This document shows positions 45,378-53,348 of a DNA stretch of 64,000 nucleotides, piece after piece. Under the pieces are notes generated by a model, which was not told the DNA's origin, made no database searches, and saw only the letters and a program-made list of their open reading frames with translations. Numbering within the stretch: position 1 is the stretch's first letter; every line of letters begins with the position of its first letter. The DNA is from Bradyrhizobium manausense. GTDB lineage: Bacteria; Pseudomonadota; Alphaproteobacteria; Rhizobiales; Xanthobacteraceae. Location: contig NZ_JAFCKB010000001.1 in NCBI RefSeq assembly GCF_018130615.1, positions 620,001 through 684,000 of the forward strand. Reading direction: 5' to 3'. The position numbers and the translations under genes were made by a program.

Positions 45378-46076
45378 TCACAGGCCGATCTGGCCGGTGG
45401 GGTAGAAGCCGGTGAGCCACGCCACGATCAGCGTGTCGTATTGGAAGTAGGCGGCAACGGCGAAGGCGATCACGACCACGCCAAAACCCTGCTGCAGGCG
45501 CGGCGAGATGCGGGCGAGGCTGCGCACGCGCGTGGTCGCGGCCTGGCCGCCATAGGCGATCGCCAGCATCGGGATGGCCGCGCCGATGGCGTAGGCAACG
45601 AGCAGTGTGCCGGCCCAGGCGAGATTCCGGGACGTCGCGACCAGCGTCAGGATCGAGCCGAGCACCGGCCCGGCGCAAGGCGTCCAGACGAGGCCGAGCG
45701 TGGTGCCGAGCACGAGGCCGCCGAGCGCGCCCTCGCGTTGCACGCCGCCGGCCGCGCCGGGATCAAGCCAGCCATTGAGTCGAATCGACAGCCACTCGAA
45801 CGGCGCCGGCCAAAGCATCAACAGACCAAAGCCGAGCAGCAGGATCGCCGCTGCCTCGCGCAGCACATTCGGATCGAAATCGAACAGCCTCGTCAGTGCG
45901 CCAAGCAGCAGCGCCACCGCGGAAAAGGAGACCACGAAGCCGAGCGCGATCATCGCGGGCCGCAGATGCGACGTGCGCCCGATCGAGGCGCCGAGCAGGA
46001 TCGGCAGCATCGGCAGCGTACAGGGGGCGGCGATGGTGAGGATGCCGGCGAGCAGAGCGAAGAGAAGTTCGAGCAT
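45378..46076 (-). CDS. CcdA/DsbD-type transmembrane thiol-electron carrier
   Basis: A 232-residue membrane protein with about six or seven helices. The two redox cysteines are C19 in IAAPCTLPMLP and C133 in VWTPCAGPVLG, the CcdA signature. It moves reducing equivalents from cytoplasmic thioredoxin to periplasmic thioredoxin-like proteins. It is directly upstream of such a protein and probably co-transcribed with it. Targets could be cytochrome c maturation or, as for the CcdA homologue SoxV, the Sox system. A hairpin lies seven bases before the start codon. Confidence 0.9.
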   Translation of the reverse strand: MLELLFALLAGILTIAAPCTLPMLPILLGASIGRTSHLRPAMIALGFVVSFSAVALLLGALTRLFDFDPNVLREAAAILLLGFGLLMLWPAPFEWLSIRLNGWLDPGAAGGVQREGALGGLVLGTTLGLVWTPCAGPVLGSILTLVATSRNLAWAGTLLVAYAIGAAIPMLAIAYGGQAATTRVRSLARISPRLQQGFGVVVIAFAVAAYFQYDTLIVAWLTGFYPTGQIGL

Positions 46077-46082
46077 GGGGCA

Positions 46083-46102
46083 CTCGTGAAGGAGGTCACG
46101 AG
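46083..46102. promoter_or_regulatory. Hairpin next to the ccdA start codon
   Basis: CTCGTGA, six bases, TCACGAG: a 7-bp stem ending seven bases upstream of the ccdA ATG. A related GTCACG..CGTGAC palindrome is at 46139-46154. No Shine-Dalgarno sequence is visible before ccdA. These could be an operator or a 5'-leader structure; neither is proven. Confidence 0.35.
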
Positions 46103-46251
46103 AGCAGTTCGGGATGGGTGTGCCGCTCGTTACGCGGTGTCACGCGCTCGTGACGGGGAGATCGCCAACCGCAACAACGGTGCGCTCCCTGCCCCGCTCT
46201 TGTCCGCCGAAGCCTCTTGGCGAAGGCGGAATCTGTGCCCCCCAAATACAA

Positions 46252-46286
46252 AACGACCCGGAGGGGGGCATCCCGTCCGGGTCGTT
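46252..46286 (-). terminator. Intrinsic terminator downstream of the ECF sigma gene
   Basis: An 11-bp perfect stem, AACGACCCGGA and TCCGGGTCGTT, around a 13-base loop. Read on the minus strand it is followed by a T-rich run (TTTTGTATTT). It lies about 165 bases after the sigma-factor stop codon and before the ccdA promoter region, so it separates the two units. Confidence 0.75.
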
Positions 46287-46449
46287 GGAGGTTCTTGGGA
46301 GGTTTAACTAAAACCGTATGAGAGCTTTATAGGGACGAAGTTTTTCCGCCTGATGTTGTGCTTTGTTTCATTTGTTTCGTCGGCGGTAACGCTTTCGTGT
46401 CCCGGGATGGGGCCGAAAACTCGGGCCTATCCCATTGAAATCATTGGCC

Positions 46450-47061
46450 TTAGGCCGCGAAACGGTCGACGCCGCAACCCTTAAGCAAATCGGCGAGCTG
46501 CTTGCGGGCATAGAACATCCGGGTCTTCACCGTGCTCTGGGGGATGCCGATGATCCGCCCGACCTCCTCCACCGACTTCTCATGGTAGTAGACGAGGGTG
46601 ATGATCTCGCGATGCGCGGGCGACAGCTTGGCGACGCAGGCGCGCAGGATGGCGCTGGTGTCGCTGCGGTCGAGCGACGCCTCGGGCGTATCGGATCCAT
46701 CCGGAATCTCGCGCACGTCTTCCTGATCGATGTCCTCGAAGCGGCGTTGGCGCATCGCGGTCAGCGCCTTGAAGCGGGCGATCGAGAGCAGCCAGGTCGA
46801 GACCTGCGAGCGGCCCTGGAACTGGCCGGCGGTCCGCCACACGTCCAGAAACACCTGGCTGACCAGGTCTTCCGCGGTGGTGGCATCGCGCACGATGCGC
46901 AGGATGAAGCGGTAGACCCGCACATTGTGCCGGCAATAGAGGATGTGCATGGACGTCCGATTGCCGTCGGCAATGCTTTCCAGGAGCATGTCGTCCGAAG
47001 TCGCCTGAGCGGCAATGATGCTCTGACTGGCCTGGGCGTTGATGGCGATGACGTTCCGCAT
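46450..47061 (-). CDS. ECF-type RNA polymerase sigma factor
   Basis: A 203-residue sigma-70 family protein with region 2 (the HNVRVYRFILRIVRDATTAEDLVSQVF area, core DATTAEDLVSQVFLDVW) and region 4 with LSPAHREIITLVYYHEKSVEEVG (core LSPAHREII) and the helix-turn-helix IIGIPQSTVKTRMFYARKQL. No anti-sigma gene adjoins it, which is unusual. The start is the ATG with GGGGAG about nine bases upstream. Repeated GTTTCGTCG motifs lie both upstream and downstream of the gene and may be its own recognition sites. The target regulon is unknown; the next gene downstream is the ccdA-thioredoxin pair, beyond a terminator. Confidence 0.9.
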   Translation of the reverse strand: MRNVIAINAQASQSIIAAQATSDDMLLESIADGNRTSMHILYCRHNVRVYRFILRIVRDATTAEDLVSQVFLDVWRTAGQFQGRSQVSTWLLSIARFKALTAMRQRRFEDIDQEDVREIPDGSDTPEASLDRSDTSAILRACVAKLSPAHREIITLVYYHEKSVEEVGRIIGIPQSTVKTRMFYARKQLADLLKGCGVDRFAA

Positions 47062-47161
47062 TGACTTGGCTCCCCGGTGCGCCGCAACCGAGCGGCGTTT
47101 CCTTGGACCAAAGTGTTAATGAGCCAACGTTTCGGGATGTCTGCACGAAAAGGGGAAAATG

Positions 47162-47209
47162 GTTTCGTCGGCGGTTAAATTGTTTCGTCGGGGCACGTGC
47201 GACGAAACA
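47162..47209. promoter_or_regulatory. GTTTCGTCG repeat cluster upstream of the sigma gene
   Basis: Two direct copies (GTTTCGTCGGCGGT at 47162 and TGTTTCGTCG at 47181) and one inverted copy (CGACGAAACA ending at 47209) lie 100-150 bases before the sigma start. The second and third form a perfect 10-base inverted repeat with a nine-base spacer. Another GTTTCGTCGGCGGT is at 46374-46387, past the sigma gene. This looks like an operator or promoter element set. Confidence 0.55.
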
Positions 47210-47320
47210 TTCGGGACAAAAAAGCTAGTAATTTCAATGTGCGGAAAATACGGGAGTGCGGATTTGGCGTAGCAGGAACCAATTTCCGGGACTTGCGTTC
47301 GCTCGCGCCACACCCACTGC

Positions 47321-47468
47321 CGTCGTCCCCGGGCGCGCGTAGCGCGAGCCCGGGACCCATCACCACGGGACGTGCTTGGGCGAAGACCCGGAGTGACCGG
47401 CTTCGCGCCGCAACGTTTTCCTGTGGTTATGGATCCCGGATCCGCGCTTCGCTTGTCCGGGATGACGG
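47321..47468. repeat. Intergenic palindromic repeat, GTCGTCCCGG family
   Basis: The copy begins CGTCGTCCCCGGGCGCGCG, includes GGGACCCATCACCACGGGA and TGGTTATGGATCCCGGA, and ends CTTGTCCGGGATGACGG. It ends 16 bases before the stop codon of the response-regulator gene (minus), so by position it may terminate the signalling operon. Together with the GTTTCGTCG cluster it accounts for most of the 423-base gap. Confidence 0.75.
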
Positions 47469-47484
47469 CGTGGGCGCCGCCCGC

Positions 47485-48222
47485 CTAGGCCTTCTCGCCG
47501 GCCGGCGAGAACAGGTAGCCGCCGCCGCGGATGGTGCGGATCACGGCAGGCTTGGTCGGGTCGGGCTCGATCTTGCGGCGGATGCGCATGATGCGCAGGT
47601 CGACGGCGCGGTCGAAAGCTTCGGCATCGCGCGCATTGGCCAATTCCAGCAGGCGCTCGCGCGACAGCACGCGTTTCGGATTGGCCGCGAACACCTTGAG
47701 CAGGCCGAACTCGGAGGCCGTCAGCGGATGCTCGTTGCCTTCGTCGTCGCGCAGGGCCTGGGCTTCCAGGTCGAGCCATTTGGTGCCGAAGCGCACCAAT
47801 TGATCCTTGTCCGATTTCCCAGGCGCTGCGTCAGAGGCGGCGGCTTTCACCGGCGCGCTTCGCCGTAGCACGGAGCGGATACGCGCCATCAGCTCGCGCA
47901 GCTCGCAGGGCTTTGCCACGTAATCGTCGGCGCCGAGCTCGAGGCCGACGACGCGGTCGATCGGGCTCGCGGTCGCCGTGAGCATGATGACGGGAACGTT
48001 GATGCGGCTCTTGAGGTCTCGGATGATCGAAAGGCCGTCTTCCTCGGGCATGTTGAGGTCGAGCACGACGAGGTCGGGCATGCTGCCGTCGATCGCGGTG
48101 CGGAGCGACTTGCCGCCGTCGCACAGCGTCACGGTGAAGCCGTGCATCTTGAGGTAATCGCCGACCATCTCCCGGGCCGGGGCCTCGTCGTCGACGATCA
48201 TGATGTGCTGGCTTTGTGTCAT
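47485..48222 (-). CDS. OmpR/PhoB-type response regulator
   Basis: A 245-residue regulator. The receiver domain has acidic residues D11-D12, phospho-acceptor D55 in VVLDLNMPEEDG, T in MLTATAS, and lysine in YVAKPCELREL. The winged-helix DNA-binding domain reads HPLTASEFGLLKVF, RVLSRERLL and VIRTIRGGGYLF. It is the last gene of a four-gene signalling operon on the minus strand, 35 bases after the REC-kinase gene. It should be the output of the adjacent kinases, binding DNA as a dimer. Targets are unknown; the divergent binding-protein gene at 53349 is one candidate. Confidence 0.93.
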   Translation of the reverse strand: MTQSQHIMIVDDEAPAREMVGDYLKMHGFTVTLCDGGKSLRTAIDGSMPDLVVLDLNMPEEDGLSIIRDLKSRINVPVIMLTATASPIDRVVGLELGADDYVAKPCELRELMARIRSVLRRSAPVKAAASDAAPGKSDKDQLVRFGTKWLDLEAQALRDDEGNEHPLTASEFGLLKVFAANPKRVLSRERLLELANARDAEAFDRAVDLRIMRIRRKIEPDPTKPAVIRTIRGGGYLFSPAGEKA

Positions 48223-48257
48223 GTCACTTCGGAATCTTGGAGATCTCGATACTCAAA

Positions 48258-50003
48258 TCACGGCACGTCGGTCGCGGGCAGGGTGATGGTGAAGGTCGAG
48301 CCCTTGCCCGGTCCGTCGCTGTCGGCGGTTACCTCGCCGCCATGCATGTCGATAATACGCTTGACGATGGACAACCCAAGCCCCGTCGAGCTCTCGCCCG
48401 CAGTCGGTTTTGCCGACAGTCGCTGGAACCGGCCGAACAGGCGGCCGAGATCCTCCGGCGACAGGCCGGCACCCTCGTCGCTGACGCGGATGATGGTGTC
48501 GTTGGCCTCATGGGTGACCGCGACGGTGATCTTGCCGGATATCGGCGAGTATTTGATGGCGTTGCTGATGAGGTTGTCGATCGCCTCGCGAATCCGGTCG
48601 GTGTCGCACATGGTGACGATGTTGGCCGGCGCGCTGACGCTGATCGCCTGCTGCTTGTTGACCGCGAGCGGCTGGTTGGCCTCGGCGACCTCCTTCACCA
48701 GCGCTGCGACGTCGACCGGCTCGCGGCGGATGGTGATGTCGAACGCATCGGCCATCGCGTCCGAGATCAGATGGTCGACCATCGTGGTCAGGCGCTTGGT
48801 GGCATCGCGGATGTGATCGACCTGGGCGACTACGCCGTTTGACGAGGCGCCGGTCGAGATCAGCTCCTTCAGCATCTCGGTACGGCCGAGGATGACGCCG
48901 AGCGGGTTCTTCAGATCGTGCGCGACCGTGCCCAGAATCTCGTTCTTGAAGCCGTTGGCGCGCTGCAGCCGCAGCCATTGTGCCGAGAGGCGGCGGTTGG
49001 CCTGCATCAGCGCGCGGGTGCGCTGGGCGACACGGTCTTCCAGCTGGGTGTTGGCGTCCTGGAGCTGCTGGTAGAGGATCACGTTGTCGAACGCGATCGA
49101 CAGCCTGGAGGAGAAGATCTCGACCAGCGAGCGGTCGGTCTCCGAAAGGTCGCGCTCGGATTGCAGCAGCACCACGACCTCGCGGCCGGATCCGGTGCGC
49201 AGGTAGATCACGCTGCGATGGTCGGCGAATTCGTTCTTGCGGCGCTGGAAGGCGTCCTCCACCAGCTGGCGCAGATCGGGGTCGAGCGCCTTCGACGAGG
49301 TCGTGCCGATGAAGCGGCTGTAGCAGCCGCTGCCGGCGAGCACCGAGAGCTCGGGATCGACGCCGCCATTGTCGCGCAACACCAGGATGCCGGCGCAGTC
49401 GACATTGAGCAGCGAGGCGAGCTGGGTCAGCACGCCCTCGGCGAGCCGCTGCATCGACTTGAAATCGTACAGCGTCGAAGCCGCATCGATGATGATCTCG
49501 AGCCCGCGCCTGGTCTGCACCATGCGCTCGAGCTGCTGATAGGAGCGCAGCGCCGCGGTCAGCGAGGTGAACAGCTTGTCGGCGGTGAGCTCGGTCTTGG
49601 CCTTGTAGTCGTTGATGTCGTACTGCACGATCACGCGCCGCTCCGGCGCCTGGCCGGGCTGGCCGGTGCGCAGGATGATGCGCACGGTCTCGTTCTTGAG
49701 CACGTTGCGGATGTATTCGACGAGCTCCAGCCCGGCGACGTCGGTCTCCATGATGACGTCGAGCAGAACGGCGGCGATGTCGTGGTGCTCCGCCATCAGC
49801 TTGCGGCCTTCGGCCGCGGAATGGGCGGAGAGGATCTCCAGGCTCTGGCCGTTGAGGCTGTAGTCGGACAGCGCGAAGCGCGTGCCGTCATGCACGGCCG
49901 GATCGTCGTCGATGACGGCGATCTTCCATTTCCGGGCGTCCATATCCTCCGACGCGGTACCGGTGTCGTCGATCAGGTGGAGGACATCGTCCTGTTCGGC
50001 CAT
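48258..50003 (-). CDS. Hybrid protein: receiver domain, DUF3369, histidine kinase
   Basis: A 581-residue soluble protein. The receiver domain (about 27-150) has the phospho-acceptor D82 in AVLLDVIMET. A DUF3369/GAF-like domain (about 165-320) and a coiled coil (QLEDRVAQRTRALMQANRRL) follow. The kinase core has AHDLKNPLG (H362), N-box DNLISNAIKYSP, DEGAGL and STGLGLSIVKRI. Having a receiver before a kinase means it can both take phosphate from the membrane kinase and pass it on. It overlaps the upstream kinase gene by 31 bases and precedes the OmpR-type regulator, so it is a likely middle step of a relay. It has no membrane segment. Confidence 0.9.
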   Translation of the reverse strand: MAEQDDVLHLIDDTGTASEDMDARKWKIAVIDDDPAVHDGTRFALSDYSLNGQSLEILSAHSAAEGRKLMAEHHDIAAVLLDVIMETDVAGLELVEYIRNVLKNETVRIILRTGQPGQAPERRVIVQYDINDYKAKTELTADKLFTSLTAALRSYQQLERMVQTRRGLEIIIDAASTLYDFKSMQRLAEGVLTQLASLLNVDCAGILVLRDNGGVDPELSVLAGSGCYSRFIGTTSSKALDPDLRQLVEDAFQRRKNEFADHRSVIYLRTGSGREVVVLLQSERDLSETDRSLVEIFSSRLSIAFDNVILYQQLQDANTQLEDRVAQRTRALMQANRRLSAQWLRLQRANGFKNEILGTVAHDLKNPLGVILGRTEMLKELISTGASSNGVVAQVDHIRDATKRLTTMVDHLISDAMADAFDITIRREPVDVAALVKEVAEANQPLAVNKQQAISVSAPANIVTMCDTDRIREAIDNLISNAIKYSPISGKITVAVTHEANDTIIRVSDEGAGLSPEDLGRLFGRFQRLSAKPTAGESSTGLGLSIVKRIIDMHGGEVTADSDGPGKGSTFTITLPATDVP

Positions 50004-52051
50004 TGAGAAGTCCCGTCACTTTCTGCGCTTTGCGCGCCGCCCTTGGCGATCCGCGGCATGATAATCCGAAAAGTAGTACCTTGTCCCAGCTTGGATTCCA
50101 GCATCATCCGCCCGCCGAGCTGCTGGGTGACAAGGTTATAGACGATATGCAAGCCGAGTCCCGTACCACCTTCATTGCGCCGGGTGGTAAAGAATGGGTC
50201 AAAGGCCTGGCGCTGCACGTCGGGGGTCATGCCGGCCCCGTCATCGGCAAAGATGATCTCGATGTCGTCGGCCCCGCGCGGCCGGGCCGAGATCGTGATG
50301 GTGCCGGCGCGGCCATCGGCGAAGGCGTGGTTGGCGGCGTTGAGGAAGAGGTTGGTCAGGATCTGGCCGTAGGAGCCGGGATAGCCGTCGAGCAGGAGCC
50401 CCTCGGGCACGTCGACCTGGAGCGTGATCGGCGACCGCTTCAGCACGGGCCGCAAGCTCGCGATGATCTGGTCGGTGGCTTCGCTCAATGAGAACTGCCG
50501 CCGCTCGGCATGGGAGCGGTCGACCGCGACCTGCTTGAACGACTGGATCAGCTCGCCGGCGCGGGTGAGGTTGGCGACCAGCTGTTGCGAGGCGTCGCGC
50601 GAGGACTGCACGAACTCGTCCAGCTGCGAGCGGCGCAAGCCCCCATCGCCCCTGAGCTGGGCCTCGAAGATCTCGCTGCGCCTCGCAAAGCTCGAGGCCA
50701 CCGTCAGGCTGATGCCGATCGGGTTGTTGACCTCGTGTGCGACGCCGGCGACGAGGCCGCCGAGGGCTGCGAGCCGTTCGGCGTCGATCAGGTTCTGCTG
50801 CGCCGTGTTGAGCTCGAGCAGCGCGCTCTCGGCCTTTTCCTTCGACGCGCGCAGCTCGTCCTCGGTCTCGCGCTTCGCGATCGCGTTCTCGCGGAACACT
50901 TCCACCGCGCGGGCCATCGCGCCGACCTCGTCGCGTGCCCTGGTGCCCTGCACCTCGCGGCCGAGATCGCCGAGCGTGATCGCGCGCATCGCCGCCATGA
51001 TCTGCTGCAGCGGCAGCCGGATCGACAGCGCGATCAGCACGCCGGCGGAGAGGATGATGCCGAGGAAAATCACCGCGATGGAGAGAACACGACGCGAAAT
51101 CGCCGCCAGCGTGCGGTCGAAGGTCTCCTGCGCCTTCTGCTCGCGCTGGCGCATCTTGGTCGAGAGATCGTCGATGGCCCCGATCGCCTCGGCCTGGCTG
51201 GCGTCGATGGTGTTGCGCAGGAGCTCGGTGCGGCTGGTCAGCTGCTCGCTGAGCTTTGCAAAGCCTTCGCGCAGCGCCATGGTGCGGGCCCCGAGCTTTT
51301 GCAGCGCCATCTTCTGGAGATCGTTGTCGGCGAGATCGATCATCACGGGGATGGTCTTCTCGATCGTCTCGGTGTGGCGGCGCGCGTCGTCAGCCGCAGC
51401 GACCGACTGCGACAGATAGTAGGAATTGGCCGCGACCAGCATCGCGGTAAAGGCCTCGCGCGACTTGCCGAGCGAGGGCCAGATCAGCGCGTCGCGATGG
51501 CCGGTGGCGCCCTCGATGATGGAGTACAGGCCCGCCATGTCCCTGGCCGGGCCCTGCACCTGCTCCTCATAGGTCTTGGCGATGGTGGCCTGCACGGTGC
51601 GCAGCTCGCCAAAGCCGTTGAGGAAGCGGTCGGTCGTGCGCTCCAGCTCCTCGACCGAGCCCGCCAGCATCGGGTCCTTGGCGGCGCGGTCGGTCAGGGT
51701 GCCCAGCACGGCTTCGCGCAGCAGCAGGATCTCGGCGAACAGGTCCGGGCTCGGCTGGTTGATGTAGCGGTGAATCAGGTTCTGCAGCCGCCCGGTCTCG
51801 CTTTCGAGCAGCGCCAGGATCCGGTCGGATTCGCGCACCTGGCGCACGTCGTCCCAGGCCGATCCCAGCACCTGCGCGCCGTTCCAGATCATCGCGACCA
51901 GCACGATCACCACCGCGGAGTTCAGCGCCGCGATCGACAGGATGCGCCAGCGGATCGGCACCGCCCGCAGCACGCCCACGAGCCGCGCGCGCATCCGCCC
52001 GATCGGGCCGGGCGGCCGCTCCGCGATCTCGCTGGGTCCGGGCACGATCAA
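49973..52051 (-). CDS. Membrane sensor histidine kinase with large helical periplasmic domain
   Basis: A 692-residue kinase. A first membrane helix (about 37-60) is followed by a long, almost wholly helical periplasmic domain (about 62-325), a second helix (about 328-350), HAMP, a coiled coil and the kinase core. The core has GVAHEVNNPIG (H439), N-box NLFLNAANHAF, DDGAGM and GTGLGLHIVYN. The size and helical nature of the sensor domain recall TorS, which reads a periplasmic binding protein. The gene upstream, seven bases away, encodes such a protein. Start is a TTG with GGAG upstream; a GTG two codons later is possible. Confidence 0.9.
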   Translation of the reverse strand: MIVPGPSEIAERPPGPIGRMRARLVGVLRAVPIRWRILSIAALNSAVVIVLVAMIWNGAQVLGSAWDDVRQVRESDRILALLESETGRLQNLIHRYINQPSPDLFAEILLLREAVLGTLTDRAAKDPMLAGSVEELERTTDRFLNGFGELRTVQATIAKTYEEQVQGPARDMAGLYSIIEGATGHRDALIWPSLGKSREAFTAMLVAANSYYLSQSVAAADDARRHTETIEKTIPVMIDLADNDLQKMALQKLGARTMALREGFAKLSEQLTSRTELLRNTIDASQAEAIGAIDDLSTKMRQREQKAQETFDRTLAAISRRVLSIAVIFLGIILSAGVLIALSIRLPLQQIMAAMRAITLGDLGREVQGTRARDEVGAMARAVEVFRENAIAKRETEDELRASKEKAESALLELNTAQQNLIDAERLAALGGLVAGVAHEVNNPIGISLTVASSFARRSEIFEAQLRGDGGLRRSQLDEFVQSSRDASQQLVANLTRAGELIQSFKQVAVDRSHAERRQFSLSEATDQIIASLRPVLKRSPITLQVDVPEGLLLDGYPGSYGQILTNLFLNAANHAFADGRAGTITISARPRGADDIEIIFADDGAGMTPDVQRQAFDPFFTTRRNEGGTGLGLHIVYNLVTQQLGGRMMLESKLGQGTTFRIIMPRIAKGGAQSAESDGTSQWPNRTMSST

Positions 52052-52057
52052 ATGGAC

Positions 52058-53053
52058 TCACTCCACCTTGCGGATGCGTTCGATCAGCGCCGCCGCGGCG
52101 GGATCCTGCGCAGCCTTGGTGTAGATCGGCGCCATCGCGTCCTCGAACGGCTTGCGGTCGATATCCCTGACGACAGTGATGCCCCCTTCCTCCGCCTTGT
52201 GCTGCGACTGCTCTTCGAGGTCACGCCACTTCTCGCGCATGAACAGGCTGGAGCGTCGCGCGGCCTCCCGGAAGATGGCCTGGTCCTCAGTCGTCAGGCT
52301 GCGCCAGGCCTTGAGCGAGATCACCAGGACCTCCGGGCTCATCGTGTGCTCGGTGAGGGTGTAATAGCCCGCATATTTGTAATGGTCTGTCGTCACGAAG
52401 GATGGCCAGTTGTTTTCCGCGCCGTCGATCAGATGGGTCGCCAGCCCCGTGAGCACCTGCCCATAGGGCAACTCGACGGGCTCGGCGCCGAGCGAGCGGA
52501 TCATCTGACTCATCAACTCCGATTGCTGCACCCGGATCCGCAATCCCCTGAGGTCGGCAAGGCTCTTCACCGGACGGACGGAATTGTAGATCGAGCGTGC
52601 CCCGGAATCGTAGAAGGCGAGTCCGACGAAGCCGTAGGGCTCGAAGCTGTCGAGGATCTCGTTGCCGATCGGCCCGTCCAGCACCTTCTGCATGTGCTCG
52701 ATGGACCGGAACAGGAACGGCATGGCGAGCACGTTCATCGCCGGGACGAAATTGCCGATCAGCGCCACGTTGGTCCGGTTGAGGTCGATCGCGCCGGCGC
52801 GAGTCTGCTCGATCGTCTCCTTCTCCTCGCCGAGCTGGCGGGAGTGAAACACTTTGATCTCGTGCCTGCGGCCGGTGCGCTCGGCGATCAGCGCGCCCAT
52901 GTAGCGCAGCGCCTGGACGGTCGGGTAGTCCTCGGTCTGGGTGTCGGCGGCGCGGAATTCGCGCGCAGCAGCTCCCGTCGCGCAAATGGCGAGTAGAAGC
53001 GCGACGAAAATCACTCCGGTCCGCGAGAGTTCGGCACGGTTTAGCACTGGCAC
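52058..53053 (-). CDS. DctP-type (TRAP) periplasmic solute-binding protein heading a kinase operon
   Basis: A 331-residue binding protein. A signal peptide (RTGVIFVALLLAICATGAAA) precedes REFRAADTQTEDYPTVQAL. The TRAP-receptor arrangement has IGNFVPAMNVLAMPFLFRS (core AMPFLF), the signature arginine region LRGLRIRVQQSELM, ENNWPSF and EHTMSPEVLVIS. No TRAP membrane components (DctQ, DctM) are nearby; instead a sensor kinase gene follows directly. It is therefore probably a periplasmic ligand sensor rather than a transport part. Start chosen: the GTG after GAGGGG (the frame is open well upstream without a signal peptide); its exact base may be off by one. Likely ligands are small carboxylates. 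Confidence 0.87.
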   Translation of the reverse strand: MPVLNRAELSRTGVIFVALLLAICATGAAAREFRAADTQTEDYPTVQALRYMGALIAERTGRRHEIKVFHSRQLGEEKETIEQTRAGAIDLNRTNVALIGNFVPAMNVLAMPFLFRSIEHMQKVLDGPIGNEILDSFEPYGFVGLAFYDSGARSIYNSVRPVKSLADLRGLRIRVQQSELMSQMIRSLGAEPVELPYGQVLTGLATHLIDGAENNWPSFVTTDHYKYAGYYTLTEHTMSPEVLVISLKAWRSLTTEDQAIFREAARRSSLFMREKWRDLEEQSQHKAEEGGITVVRDIDRKPFEDAMAPIYTKAAQDPAAAALIERIRKVE

Positions 53054-53109
53054 ACTCAACCCCTCGGTGATGGAGTCTATGGCGGGACCAAAAGGTTCAA
53101 TGCAATCTA

Positions 53110-53157
53110 AAGCGTTTTCAAGCGAAGTGGATACCGGTTCGCGTAAAGAAAACGCGT
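53110..53157. repeat. Palindromic repeat AAAGCGTTTTC..GAAAACGCGTCAAA
   Basis: Arms GCGTTTTC and GAAAACGC around AAGCGAAGTGGATACCGG-type core sequence. This form is frequent in rhizobial intergenic regions. It lies in the 295-base divergent region between the DctP-type and UgpB-type genes, where promoters of both are expected. No clear operator stood out besides this element. Confidence 0.65.
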
Positions 53158-53348
53158 CAAACCAGGAATCTGGAGGCCCGGCCCGATCAGAGCGGGGGCT
53201 CCAGCAGATGATAAAGGGAAGGCCATCCCACGCCACCCGCGGTGCAATTGTGCGGCGCGGCCGTTCATCATTCCCGGTTGAAACCGCGAAGGGCCCGCCT
53301 TAAGCAGGGTGCGGTCGCCTTTTGCCGCTTGATCCGGGACGCGCCATC

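Noticed and set aside
27191-47468. The recurring GTCGTCCCGG elements as a CRISPR array
   Set aside because: Copies are far apart, palindromic and variable in length; there are no regular spacers and no cas genes.
50510-52996. A long plus-strand frame (about 828 codons) opposite the sensor kinase and DctP-type genes
   Set aside because: Composition is that of an antisense shadow (Arg, His, Asp, Gln rich) and it crosses two real genes with intact motifs.
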